A DNA stretch of 64,000 nt from Isoetes taiwanensis (GCA_021234155.1 JAJEKV010000070.1:4742754-4806753); one strand, 5' to 3'; counted from the first letter of the stretch, positions 42,490 through 52,690 are shown. Translations and numbers: made by a program. Notes: generated from the sequence alone by a model not told the origin.

Positions 42490-43410
42490 GTTGTGCGCAC
42501 TCAATCATCGGTGTAAGGAAATTGATCCTCCATGACACGCACAACAGCCCAATAGCTGGCCATGCGGGATTCATGAAAACATATTTCAAAGTGCGCAGCA
42601 GCTATTATTGGCCAGGAATGAAGAAGCAGGTGGCTCGCTACATCAGAGAATGCCAGCTATGTCAGCAGACGAAAGCGGAGCAGCTTCGAATTCCAGGAGC
42701 CTTAGAGCCATTAGCGGTGCCAAACGCTAAGTGGGAGGTGATTAGCATGGATTTCATCACAGGGCTCCCAAGAACGGTAAGAGGGAAGGATGCCTTGATG
42801 GTGGTAGTCGACAAGTTGTCGAAGATGGCACATTTCGTGCCTTGCAAGACCACAGATACAGCTATGGATACGGCAAAGCTCTTCACCAAAGAGATCTTCA
42901 GGCTTCATGGCATGCCAAGGGAGATTATATCCGACAGGGATCCGAAATTCATGAGTACCTTTTGGCAAGACCTCTTTGCGGCATCTCGGATAAAGCTATC
43001 CATGAGCACGCAAGCGTATCATCCTCGGGACGGATGGCCGACGGAGCGACCAACAGATCTTAGAAGACATGCTACGGAACTATGTCCGAATAAGCAAAGT
43101 ATGTGGAAGAATTTATTCACTTGGTGGAGTTTGCATACAATAGCACCAAGCGGGGAATCGTCCCAAATGTCGCCATTTATGATCAATTATGGCTATCGCC
43201 TAACTCCGCATACTTGGCACAACCCCGTCAAAGTGGAAGTTTCAAGATGTTTGGCCGATATGCGCAGCAGCTTGTGGAAGAAGTTCGAGGTTATCGCTAG
43301 CGGCAAGAAGTCGCCGAAGAGCATCGCCGGCTGCATCGAAACGAGAAGAGAGTTCAAAGTTGGAGATGATGTTTGGCTCAAGATCAAGGTGAAGCAGCGC
43401 TAAGCTCAGA
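42490..43410 (+). pseudogene. Integrase of the gypsy element
   Basis: Longest intact frame (42522-43403). Zinc-binding H-H-C-C in HDTHNSPIAGHAG...CQLCQQTK. The catalytic core has D in ISMDFITGLP, D in IISDRDPKFMS and probably E in WPTER, which sits next to a small deletion in the usual HPQTDGQTER motif. The frame changes after ~43050. Confidence 0.92.
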
Positions 43411-43589
43411 TTGGCAATTGCAAGAAGCTTGCTCCAAGGTGGGCTGGACCCTTCAGAATAATCAAGAGAGTAGGTAACCAATCCTACAAGTTGGATTTGC
43501 CAAAGACACCTAAAGATTCATAAGGTCTTCCACGGAGTTTGTTGAAGAAGCATACCCCAAATCCGCATGAAGTCTTGGACACTCCAACG

Positions 43590-43770
43590 TTGTTGGAAAT
43601 GACGGAGGAGCCGGAAATAGTTCCGCAATTGATTCTTGATAAAGCTTTCAAGAAGACAAGGAGGCTCTGAGTTCCTCCAATATCCGGTCAAGTGGAAGCA
43701 CTTGCCGCTGGAAGACGCGACGGGGTACTTAAGAAGGATTTAGTAAAGCAAGTACCCACGCTTTATGGAG
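43590..43770 (+). pseudogene. Chromodomain-like tail
   Basis: QYPVKWKHLPLEDATGYL (around 43680-43735) fits the core of chromovirus chromodomains (LVKWKGxPxEEATWE). This places the element among chromoviruses. Confidence 0.75.
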
Positions 43771-43779
43771 CAATGGGGC

Positions 43780-44660
43780 GGCAAGGTCATCTCCTAAGAA
43801 ATCGGCTCGTGCATGTCGATTTGTGTAGGTTAATTCTTGCGTAGTTAGATTAATCTACGATGCAACCTATGCTCGGTATGGGTCGCATGCGTTGTTAAAA
43901 TGATGAGACCACTACGTGATCTCTAGGGCGTGGTGTAATGTCAACGTGAGGCATGACCGCTTTCCGCTTGGTGTGGAAGGTAGATTAGAAAAGTCTACTT
44001 CGTCCCACCTAGTAGACGACCTCGAAAAAGGAGGTCATTAAGGAATGCATTGATAGGGAAAGCACCTTTAGTCCCATATATGCTTTGATAGGAGGAATCT
44101 ATCCTTCACGCCCCACGCCGGAAGGATATCCTCCACCCGGCAACTAGAGGTGTAGGCATGAGCGCATATAGGCATATAGGCCGCCTCCACGCCATAATGG
44201 AAGATTCACCCTCTTCCTACCGAGATTAGCCATGCATCCATGTAGATAGGTGGGTGGTCACCTTATAACCAAAATTTTATTAATAATTAAATGGTACTAA
44301 CGTAGTGTCGACTTCGCAGCCAATAGAGCGCGGAGGGCAAGGAGGTCGAAGTTATTTAAGACTTGCAACACAAATTTTGTTGGAATGTGTTGCAAGGAAT
44401 GAAGAGTACCGAACGCTAATCTTAAGTTTGATAAACTTAAATTGTCATGATAAGTGAATTATTGGGAAACCCGCTTTTAATGATGTTATGAATTGATAAG
44501 TTATTTCATAATATAACGCTGAATAATGTCCTAAAAAATATTACCTTAAGGTAATCTTAATAAATGTGTAGGGATTATGGTAGTTATCGTATGTATCGCT
44601 GTTGATTGCAAGCTACGATGATCCCAAGGTGGAGACCCACGCCGCTGACAAAGATCATTT
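43780..44660. other. 3' non-coding region of the gypsy element
   Basis: Between the chromodomain tail and the polypurine tract; no open frame of note and no motif recognised. Confidence 0.6.
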
Positions 44661-44673
44661 CAAGGGGGGAGAA
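44661..44673 (+). other. Polypurine tract
   Basis: CAAGGGGGGAGAA directly before the 3' LTR start TGTGACG, in the usual position of the plus-strand primer. Confidence 0.9.
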
Positions 44674-44819
44674 TGTGACGTTCCAAAGACAAGAGATACC
44701 GGACGCATTAATCGCATCGCTTTCACGCATACGCCACTCCACTGGCGATTAATGCGGTACGCTAGCGTATAGCCAGGTGAGTAGCCCTAGGGGGCAACTT
44801 GCCAGAAATATGTGCAACT

Positions 44820-44962
44820 ATTAATGTGCACATTTTCCAATGTACACATTAATGTGGGCACACATTTCCAAGTGGACACTTCATGCCAAGTGGGCCACAC
44901 CCATAGGTGCAATTAATGTGCACATTTTCCAATGTACACATTAATGTGGGCACACATTTCCA
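44820..44962. repeat. 51-bp direct repeat in U3
   Basis: Identical blocks at 44820-44870 and 44912-44962 (ATTAATGTGCACATTTTCCA...), each rich in GTGCAC/GTACAC palindromic words. Candidate enhancer repeat. Confidence 0.9.
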
Positions 44963-45066
44963 TGTGTGCACATTTGGCCACCTAGCCCTTAAAGGCAAGT
45001 GGGCCCATTTCCAATTATCCCACATGCTAAAAGGGGATAATTGGAAACCCTAACCAACCCCCTTGT

Positions 45067-45074
45067 CTATATAG
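45067..45074 (+). promoter_or_regulatory. LTR TATA box
   Basis: CTATATAG about 390 bp into the 3' LTR. The corresponding segment is missing from the 5' LTR, so the element has no 5' promoter. Confidence 0.65.
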
Positions 45075-46328
45075 GGTGGGAAACCCTAACTTGCCCAATT
45101 TTCGATTTTAGGGCTTTAGAACTCGCTTTGGCTGCCTCAACAAATTAAAACCCCCCCGCACTGCCCGGGAGAATTGCATCCTTAGTTTTCATTGATTCGA
45201 AGCGCCTTGGCGGGATGGTCGAAATCAGTCGAGGAGCCCCTCAAGGATCAGTATTTGGCAATTAGATAGTCTAAACCCTATTTTAGTCATTGAATCAAGT
45301 AGGTTTAGCCTATTAGATTGCCCATAGCAGCCCTCTAGATCTCTAGATAGCAGATTCTAACCAAAGAACCTAACTCTATGTTGTAGATTAGATCTAGTTC
45401 TTTAGTTCTCCGTGAAGTATCCGGATGATGTATCTCTATGAACTCCTTGTATTGGGAAGGGGGTAGAGGCCTAAAAGCTTTGTAGTTGATGCTCCTAGAG
45501 TAGCCTCTCTAGCACACCTCGTAGATTCGGCCTGCACAAGAGCCACACCGGGATGTGGGTGAAGGGGCCAGACCGGCTAAGAAGGAGGCTCATGTCCCCG
45601 ACTCTTGAACGGTTCCTCCGGGTGTGTAAGGCCTAATGGAACCATTGTGACTAGGTCCAATGGCTTGCCACCGCTTGGGCAAGGCATGGGCTCTACACCG
45701 CGGAAGTGGTGTTCACTTTCCGGTGGGTTCAATAATACGCAAAGGGCCCTCTAGTCACCTTTGAGTCAGCATGTAGATCTCTCGAGGGGAGTGATCCCTA
45801 CCTGCCCCATCGAACCGGAAGATGAGCCCAGAGTAGCCCTTTGGCTATGCATCCCGCCGGCTACAAGCCGGGTCCCGACACTTTTCGCACCACTCGCAAA
45901 GTGTGCACAGGAGGGGCGATGGAGTGGACAACCCTAAGCCATGTTCATATGCCAGCCAAATCCATTGCCATGAATTCTCGCTTTGCAATGAACTCGGAGA
46001 CCCAAGCCAATCATCCCTTTGAGTCCGAGCCTTGGGTAGGATTCCCTATGTGATGTGTCGATCTTTGTCTATGCAGATATGAGGAGGACCATCCTTCGTG
46101 ATGGTCATATGATGTTGATGTATGTGCCACTGACATGTATGTTTACGCTTCCGCAGCTAGGTAGGCCCTGAGGGAGACGGGGTGCAATGACCCTTCCACT
46201 CTTCCCACTGGAACCCGTCACGGTTGCAGTGTCATGTGGAGGGCCCTGTATTAGCATGGAGCTGGTATGGGGGATGAACTCCTGTTTGTATACGGTGAGT
46301 GCACCGTATATGAGTAGGGGACGTCACA

Positions 46329-46362
46329 AAACGGGTGCTCTAACCAACTGAGCTACAAAAGC
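46329..46362 (-). pseudogene. tRNA-Thr 5' half, cut by the gypsy element
   Basis: Only the 5' acceptor, D arm and 5' side of the anticodon stem remain (plus AAACGGGTGC...AAAAGC). Confidence 0.9.
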
Positions 46363-46420
46363 TTCAACACCTTAATTTAAAACAAAATATTATCACTTTC
46401 ACCTTCACTTTCGTTTTGCA

Positions 46421-46493
46421 CACTCTCGATGGGACTTGAACCCACAATCTCTTGATTAGAAGTCAAATGCCTTATCCATTAGGCCACGAGAGC
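46421..46493 (-). tRNA. tRNA-Arg(UCU), Arg1
   Basis: One T-loop change (GGGACTTGAACCC on plus). Confidence 0.92.
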
Positions 46494-46568
46494 CTTCCAA
46501 CTTTGATTTGATAATCAACATTATAATCACAAGACCTATCCATAGGAGTACACAGCTGCGTTTAAATA

Positions 46569-46642
46569 TGCTTTCGCTAAGAGTCGAACTCGAGACCTCC
46601 CGCTTACTAAACGGGTGCTCTAAACAACTGAGCTACCAAAGA
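46569..46642 (-). tRNA. tRNA-Thr(AGU), Thr2
   Basis: 9-nt D-loop AGTTGTTTA. First acceptor base changed (CCAAAGA on plus) and T stem CTAAGAG; probably weak. Confidence 0.7.
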
Positions 46643-46698
46643 TTCAACACCTCAGATTATAACAACATATATCACTTTCACCTCCACTCTCTTTTGCA

Positions 46699-46771
46699 CA
46701 CTCTCGATGCGACTCGAACCCACAATCTCTTGATTAGAAGTCAAATGCCTTATCCATTAGGCCACGAGAGC
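46699..46771 (-). tRNA. tRNA-Arg(UCU), Arg2
   Basis: One T-stem change (GATGCGACTC on plus). Confidence 0.88.
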
Positions 46772-47207
46772 CTTGCAATTTTGATTTGATAATCAACAAT
46801 ATAATCACAGAACCAAGCCATATGAGTACGCATCTTCCTTTTAATATTACCTAACGAATTGAGATATAAGCCAAAAGTTACTACTAGTAGTCAAAGCCAT
46901 GTCTTATGGGCAAGAAAAGATAAACGATAGATGCCGTAAATGAGTAGATATCCAAGATAATTGAATCTAAACAATCATTCTCACGTCGGTCTCTTGCTAT
47001 AGAAATATGTAGATGAGGTCACGAGTCAATTGCCACTTAAACGAAAAACAAAATTAGTAGTGAAGAACACATCGTAATGCATGTTGCCAAATATCAAGAG
47101 AAGCATTATTGGGTAAAACAACCAAGTACAAGTCACTTCTTCCTAGCATATCAATAAAGAGATTTGATGCATTTAAAAATGAAACTCCTTGCAGGCCATT
47201 ATCACTT

Positions 47208-47281
47208 TGCTTTCATTGAGAGTCGAACTCAAGACCTCCCCGCCACTTAAACGGTGCTCTAACCAACTGAGCTACAAAAGC
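47208..47281 (-). pseudogene. tRNA-Thr, Thr1, anticodon arm altered
   Basis: Plus strand reads CTCCCCGCCACTTAAACGGTGC across the anticodon arm, so stem and loop no longer fit. Confidence 0.8.
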
Positions 47282-47342
47282 TTCAAAACCTCAGTTTAAA
47301 ACAAAATATTATTATCACTTTCACCTCCACTTTCTTTTTGCA

Positions 47343-47415
47343 CACTCTTGATGGGACTCGAACCCACAATCTCTTGATTAGAAGTCAAATGCCTTATCCA
47401 TTAGGCCACAAGAGC
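47343..47415 (-). tRNA. tRNA-Arg(UCU), Arg1
   Basis: Two acceptor changes that keep pairing (CACTCTTG with CAAGAGC on plus), a compensatory C-G to T-A switch. Confidence 0.93.
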
Positions 47416-47490
47416 CTTCCAACTTTGATTTGATAATCAACTTTATAATCACAAGACCTATCCACAGGAGTACACAGCTGCGTTTAAATA

Positions 47491-47564
47491 TGCTTTCGCT
47501 AAGTGTCGAACTCGAGACCTCCCGCTTACTAAACGGGTGCTCTAAACAACTGAGCTACCAAAGC
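47491..47564 (-). tRNA. tRNA-Thr(AGU), Thr2
   Basis: 9-nt D-loop. T stem AAGTGTCG on plus breaks a pair. Confidence 0.75.
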
Positions 47565-47620
47565 TTCAACACCTCAGATTATAACAACATATATCACTTT
47601 CACCTCCACTTTCTTTTGCA

Positions 47621-47692
47621 CACTCTCGATGCGACTCGAACCCACAATTTCTTGATTAGAAGTCAATGCCTTATCCATTAGGCCACAAGAGC
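47621..47692 (-). pseudogene. tRNA-Arg(UCU), Arg2, deletion
   Basis: One base lost 5' of the anticodon stem (AAGTCAATGCC), with T-stem and acceptor changes (GATGCGAC; CCACAAGAGC) on plus. Confidence 0.75.
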
Positions 47693-48125
47693 CTTGCAAT
47701 TTTGACTTGATAATCAACAATATAATCACAGAACCAAGCCATATGAGTACGCATCTTTCTTTTAATATTACCTAACCAATTGAGATATAAGCCAAAAGTT
47801 ACTACTAGTAGTCAAAGCCACGTCTTATGGGCAAGAAAAGATAAATGATAGATGCCGTAAATGAGTAGATATCCAAGATAATTGAATCTAAACAATCATT
47901 CTCACGTCGGTCTCTTGCTATAGCAATATGTAGATGAGGTCACGAGTCAATTGCCACTTAAACGAGAAAAAAATTAGTAGTGACGACCACATCGTAATGC
48001 ATGTTGCCAAATATCAAGAAGCATTATTGGGTAAAACAACCAAGTACAAGTCACTTCTTCCTAGCATATCAATAAAGAGATTTGATGCGTTTAGAAATGA
48101 AAATCCTTGCAGGCCATTATCACTT

Positions 48126-48199
48126 TGCTTTCATTGAGAGTCGAACTCAAGACCTCCCGCTTACGAAACGGGTGCTCTAACCAACTGAGCTACAAAAGC
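48126..48199 (-). tRNA. tRNA-Thr(CGU), Thr1
   Basis: Identical in structure to Thr1, but the loop is TTCGTAA (plus CTTACGAAACGGG), giving anticodon CGU for ACG codons. First of five such copies. Confidence 0.93.
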
Positions 48200-48257
48200 T
48201 TCAACACCTTAATCTAAAACAAAATATTATCACTTTCACCTTCACTTTCGTTTTGCA

Positions 48258-48327
48258 CACTCTCGATGGGACTCGAACCCACAATCTCTTGATTAGAAGT
48301 CAAATGCCTCCATTAGGCCACGAGAGC
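48258..48327 (-). pseudogene. tRNA-Arg(UCU), Arg1, D-loop deletion
   Basis: Three bases missing from the D-loop (ATGCCTCCATTAGGCC on plus). Confidence 0.8.
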
Positions 48328-48402
48328 CTTCCAACTTTAATTTGATAATCAACATTATAATCACAAGACCTATCCATAGGAGTACACAGCTGCGTTTAAA
48401 TA

Positions 48403-48476
48403 TGCTTTCGCTAAGAGTCGAACTCGAGACCTCCCGCTTACTAAACGGGTGCTCTAAACAACTGAGCTACCAAAGA
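48403..48476 (-). tRNA. tRNA-Thr(AGU), Thr2
   Basis: Same variants as the copy at 46569. Confidence 0.7.
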
Positions 48477-48532
48477 TTCAACACCTCAGATTATAACAAC
48501 ATATATCACTTTCACCTCCACTCTCTTTTGCA

Positions 48533-48605
48533 CACTCTCGATGCGACTCGAACCCACAATCTCTTGATTAGAAGTCAAATGCCTTATCCATTAGGCCACG
48601 AGAGC
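48533..48605 (-). tRNA. tRNA-Arg(UCU), Arg2
   Basis: Same T-stem change as the copy at 46699. Confidence 0.88.
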
Positions 48606-49124
48606 CTTGCAATTTTGATTTGATAATCAACAATATAATCACAGAACCAAGCCATATGAGTACGCATCTTCCTTTTAATATTACCTAACCAATTGAGATA
48701 TAAGCCAAAAGTTACTACTAGTAGTCAAAGCCATGTCTTATGGGCAAGAAAAGATAAACGATAGATGCCGTAAATGAGTAGATATCCAAGATAATTGAAT
48801 CTAAACAATCATTCTCACGTCGGTCTCTTGCTATAGAAATATGTAGATGAGGTCACGAGTCAATTGCCACTTAAACGAAAAACAAAATTAGTAGTGAAGA
48901 ACACATCGTAATGCATGTTGCCAAATATCAAGAGAAGCAATATCTAGCATTATAACAGGGGGTTTTTTTTCTGTTTTTGTACTGTTTTCTCTAAGGTTTT
49001 CATATGATTTGGTGGTCGTATTCATCCAGGTGTACTAAATAGTATTTCTAGAGTGCACCCTTTTGTTAGCCGTTGATTTTAGAGAAGGGGGCAAATCCTG
49101 TGGTGGATATCCTCCCATTATTTT

Positions 49125-49190
49125 TAGGGTTTTTTTAGGGTTTTCTTAGGGTTCAGGGTTTTTTTAGGGTTTTCTTAGGGTTCAACTTGT
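49125..49190 (+). repeat. Telomere-like TTTAGGG-rich duplicate
   Basis: A ~30-bp segment of AGGGTTTTTTTAGGG type followed by TTTTCTTAGGGTTC occurs twice in tandem. Resembles a degenerate interstitial plant telomere motif. Confidence 0.7.
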
Positions 49191-49199
49191 TAACTTGTT

Positions 49200-50440
49200 T
49201 CGAATTATCCGTTCTTCAAATTTCTTGCAGATCTTGTCCGATCCAAGCCCACTTGAAACATTGATTCTTGATTTCTTCATTTGCCTCGTATACCACTTGC
49301 ATCCATTTCCTTTATATCCTCTAATCAAGCCTCGGATCTGTTCATTTTTAGACTCGGAGGATTAGGCTTGGGAGCTGCGGATCCGCTGTCCCCGTGTTCC
49401 GCCATAGTCGCGACTCTTCATCTCCTCTCCTTCTCATAAGCTCTCCTCTACATTTTCCTTAAATGACGTAAATCGCCGCTATAGCAAAGGAAACGCACAT
49501 GAAGGTCTTAATATTCCTTTAGGCTTTTGGAAATCGTTAAGCTTTTGAAGCGGTTCCGAACCCGTGCCAAATACCAAAATAGTTGATTCGTTATCGGTGA
49601 AGCTGAACCCACTATCGAGGAGTTCAAAACCAAGGAAAACAAGGTCGAGGGATGCGTTCACGATTTGGGTTCGGGCCCGGTTGGACGGGGGAGGGTCGGC
49701 TATTTTTAGAGGTCGATTCTCGATTGTCTTGACTAAAGGACTTGCAACCTTATTGGTAGAGGGTTTATCCGGGTCAATCTTGTAGATGTTTTGAGATTAG
49801 GTCCATATTTTATTCAGATGCTAGGAGGAAAACAAAGCCTTACAATCGCCTAGAAGTAATGGGTTTTTAATATGTTTAAATTGATATAAAAGACCTTGCA
49901 ACTCTATATGGAGAGTCAAACCGGCGTTGTCTCATCAAGAGAGTGTGGAGGGAAAGAACAAATTTTCAAGGTGAGGCCGAAGTCAATTGGTAATTCTCGC
50001 ATTGGCAACACCGAAACAAAATGGGAAGTGCGGCCAGATGTTTCGACCTTTCAAAACCGTCTTTGTCAAGGAGGGATAGGATATTAAGGAAGATGGAGGA
50101 AGAGTTGGAGCCAATAGTATTAGAAGTGGAGGATATTTCACATCAACATGCTTGTGTATGATCTGGCCGCAAGACGAAGCCGACCGGCCTTCATGCTTTG
50201 TCCATTATTGCAAGAACACCATCGAAAATGGAGAGGGACGACGGGAGCAGCTTTGAGGTAATTTGTGCCCCCCATATTTAGATTTCAATGCTTCTTTCAG
50301 TATATAGCAAGCAAGATGGGTTAAGTCCGACTATCGTATTTTCAGTTTATCAAGTTCTGGTTTCCTTCCGCCGCTTTCTTCGATTTCTTCAGCGATTCTG
50401 CAGAAAATTTGCATACTTCTCGGCTTAGCTTGTCCTTGAA
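49200..50440. other. Gene-like but unrecognised DNA
   Basis: Mixed composition with intron-like T-rich parts. Open frame 49564-49785 (plus, 73 residues) is not recognised. Confidence 0.35.
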
Positions 50441-50484
50441 ATATATGCTTCTCAGATTTTGATGCAATTCCCGTGGGTCGCTAT

Positions 50485-50612
50485 CGACCCATGCACTTTT
50501 AATGAAGCAGGGAATGGATGTGAGTTCTTATGGAACAGGGGCTCATGTAAAACTTCCTGGTCCTTCAATTCGAGAGCCAAATGTGTACTCTTTTGGTACT
50601 CCATATCAGTTG
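50485..50612 (+). pseudogene. SSU72: Ssu72 phosphatase gene fragment
   Basis: The frame around 50502-50606 encodes MDVSSYGTGAHV and then VKLPGPSIREPNVYSFGTPY, the highly conserved segment of Ssu72, the RNA polymerase II CTD phosphatase, just after its catalytic loop. The catalytic CX5R part lies upstream in the family and is not found intact. The preceding RPMHF may be its remnant, with a frame break. Downstream frames (50734-50961) are not recognisably Ssu72. A captured, non-functional exon. Confidence 0.85.
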
Positions 50613-50733
50613 GCTCTGATTTACTGCAGCAGTTTCAGAAGCTTTCTTTTGCGATTTTGGATGCATTGGTTGTTCGGGGCATTCTCTCAGATAGTTTGGA
50701 GATCCACGTATGTAACCAAATATTAAAGGGAGG

Positions 50734-50961
50734 GTGTCCCTGTTAGCATCTATGCTTCTGTATTTTGGGTATTTTGATGCAATTCCCAGGTGGCTGCTTG
50801 CTGATTTGGCAAAAGCACTAGGACTTGTAAAGATGTCCCATAAGATGCCTGTCGAGAGTTCATTTCTTTCATCTTCTGCTGCATTGGCATATAAGGTACT
50901 AGAGAGATCTCATGTCGTTGGACAACATGATGTTGATGAGCACATCTTTCAACAACTGTAG
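50734..50961 (+). other. Unrecognised open frame beside the Ssu72 fragment
   Basis: 75 residues including WLLADLAKALGLVKMSHKMP and a His/Val/Asp-rich end. Coding-like composition, but I do not recognise it. Possibly another captured exon. Confidence 0.3.
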
Positions 50962-51208
50962 GATGTGAGTTGCTCTATAAATACGTCTGCAAATGGTGGT
51001 TTTCTGGTGCTTTTTGTTCTTCACAGATCTCACAAACATATAACAATATATAACAATAAACAATGATTATATGACTTTCTTTTTGGTTTAGATGCTAGAT
51101 ATTCACTCAAGGGAGTTTGGACTGTGTATATACTGTTATAAATTGCTTGTTTGTTTATTTGGTTTTGTTTTCTTTTGTTAAGGCCCGAAGGGCCAAAAAT
51201 TTTTTTTA

Positions 51209-51674
51209 GTATAACTACCAACACATAACTATCGTTAACATTAATTAATACAAACCATTGCATTCCACGCTTAAAAATAAAATTCCCCCTTAAACCCCCT
51301 TTGGTTTGGGTGCATATTCACACGGGGGGTTACGTAGGGCAGCGAGAGCCCTAAAAATATATTTACAATACATGTATAAAATTAACACCATTAAGTACAT
51401 TCTCTCAAATCTTATAGTATTTTGCAAACTTTAATATACAGTATACAAAAACATGTACATGCATACCCCACAAACGAGGATCGCTATGTACGGTCCAGAT
51501 CTTGGAATAAGGGGTGAATATGCCCATCCGACAGCTCTCGTTGCCCGGAGTAACCCCCCGTGTGAATATGCACCCAAACCAAAGGGGGTTTAAGGGGGAA
51601 TTTTATTTTTAAGCGTGGAATGCAATGGTTTGTATTAATTAATGTTAACGATAGTTATGTGTTGGTAGTTATAC
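51209..51674. mobile_element. Foldback MITE with ~130-bp terminal inverted repeats
   Basis: The left arm GTATAACTACCAACACATAA... (51209 to about 51340) is the reverse complement of the right arm (about 51550 to 51674, ...GTTGGTAGTTATAC). TA flanks both ends (51207-51208 and 51675-51676), consistent with a TA target duplication. No transposase. The right flank returns to array sequence (AAAACAACCAAG). Confidence 0.88.
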
Positions 51675-51768
51675 TAAAACAACCAAGTACAAGTCACTTC
51701 TTCCTAGCATATCAATAAAGAGATTTGATGCATTTAAAAATGAAACTCCTTGCAGGCCATTATCACTT

Positions 51769-51842
51769 TGCTTTCATTGAGAGTCGAACTCAAGACCTCC
51801 CGCTTACGAAACGGGTGCTCTAACCAACTGAGCTACAAAAGC
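51769..51842 (-). tRNA. tRNA-Thr(CGU), Thr1
   Basis: Loop TTCGTAA, intact D and T arms. Confidence 0.94.
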
Positions 51843-51903
51843 TTCAAGACCTCAGTTTAAAACAAAATATTATTATCACTTTCACCTCCACTTTCTTTTT
51901 GCA

Positions 51904-51976
51904 CACTCTCGGTGGGACTCGAACCCACAATCTCTTGATTAGAAGTCAAATGCCTTATCCATTAGGCCACGAGAGC
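51904..51976 (-). tRNA. tRNA-Arg(UCU), Arg1
   Basis: One T-stem change (CTCGGTGGGAC on plus) shared with the copy at 52826. Confidence 0.92.
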
Positions 51977-52051
51977 CTTCCAACTTAGATTTGATAATCA
52001 ACATTATAATCACAAGACCTATCCATAGGAGTACACGGCTTCGTTTAAATA

Positions 52052-52125
52052 TGCTTTCGCTGAGAGTCGAACTCGAGACCTCCCGCTTACTAAACGAGTG
52101 CTCTAAACAACTGATCTACCAAAGC
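52052..52125 (-). tRNA. tRNA-Thr(AGU), Thr2
   Basis: Anticodon-stem (AAACGAGTG) and D-stem (CTGATCTACC) changes on plus, both shared with 52974; likely weak. Confidence 0.7.
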
Positions 52126-52181
52126 TTCAACACCTCAGATTATAACAACATATATCACTTTCACCTCCACTTTCTTTTGCA

Positions 52182-52254
52182 CACTCTCGATGGGACTCGA
52201 ACCCACAATCTCTTGATTAGAAGTCAAATGCCTTATCCATTAGGCCACGAGAGC
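52182..52254 (-). tRNA. tRNA-Arg(UCU), Arg2
   Basis: Consensus. Confidence 0.96.
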
Positions 52255-52690
52255 CTTGCAATTTTGATTTGATAATCAACAATATAATCACAGAACCAAG
52301 CCATATGAGTACGCATCTTCCTTTTAATATTACCTAACCAATTGAGATATAAGCCAAAAGTTACTACTAGTAGTCAAAGCCATGTCTTATGGGCAAGAAA
52401 AGATAAACGATAGATGCCGTAAATGAGTAGATATCCAAGATAATTGAATCTAAACAATCATTCTCACGTCGGTCTCTTGCTATAGAAATATGTAGATGAG
52501 GTCACGAGTCAATTGCCACTTAAACGAAAAACAAAATTAGTAGTGAAGAACACATCGTAATGCATGTTGCCAAATATCAAGAGAAGCATTATTGGGTAAA
52601 ACAACCAAGTACAAGTCACTTCTTCCTAGCATATCAATAAAGAGATTTGATGCATTTAAAAATGAAACTCCTTGCAGGCCATTATCACTT

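Larger units (their letters stand above)
33579..46328 (+). mobile_element. Decayed Ty3/gypsy chromovirus, ~12.7 kb
   Basis: Order: truncated 5' LTR, iMet-type primer site, 4.4-kb leader, gag, protease, reverse transcriptase, RNase H, integrase, chromodomain-like segment, polypurine tract, full 3' LTR. All coding parts are frameshifted. Both edges lie in the tRNA array but at different points of the unit: left flank TGAAGAAC in the spacer, right flank AAACGGGTGC inside Thr1. No target-site duplication can be seen. Confidence 0.93.
44674..46328 (+). repeat. 3' LTR, full length (1655 bp)
   Basis: Bounded by TGTGACG and CGTCACA, a perfect 7-bp inverted terminal repeat beginning TG and ending CA, right after the polypurine tract. 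U3 holds a 51-bp direct repeat and a TATA box. The right flank is tRNA-Thr sequence. Confidence 0.93.
46329..48938 (-). repeat. tRNA array, middle block
   Basis: About 2.8 units, starting inside Thr1 at the gypsy right edge and ending in the spacer at GAGAAGCA, where the next insertion begins. Positions ~46390-47090 and ~48225-48920 share private variants (TCGTTTTGCA, ACAGCTGCG, GATGCGACTC, TATAGAAATATG, GAAAAACAAAATT), so two-unit blocks were duplicated. Confidence 0.95.
48943..51209 (+). mobile_element. Insertion carrying an Ssu72 gene fragment, possible plus-strand Helitron
   Basis: The array stops at GAGAAGCA (48938). The inserted DNA begins A|TCTAGCATTATAACAGGG. Near its right side the hairpin GGCCCGAAGGGCC (51182-51194) is followed 11 nt later by TTAG|T, close to the CTRR|T end of Helitrons but with T for C. 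It holds Ssu72-like exon DNA and TTTAGGG-rich DNA. The Helitron assignment is inference. Confidence 0.5.

Noticed and set aside
41755-42504. 249-residue minus-strand frame in the gypsy pol region
   Set aside because: Antisense of the RT/RNase H region, whose plus strand carries recognisable motifs.
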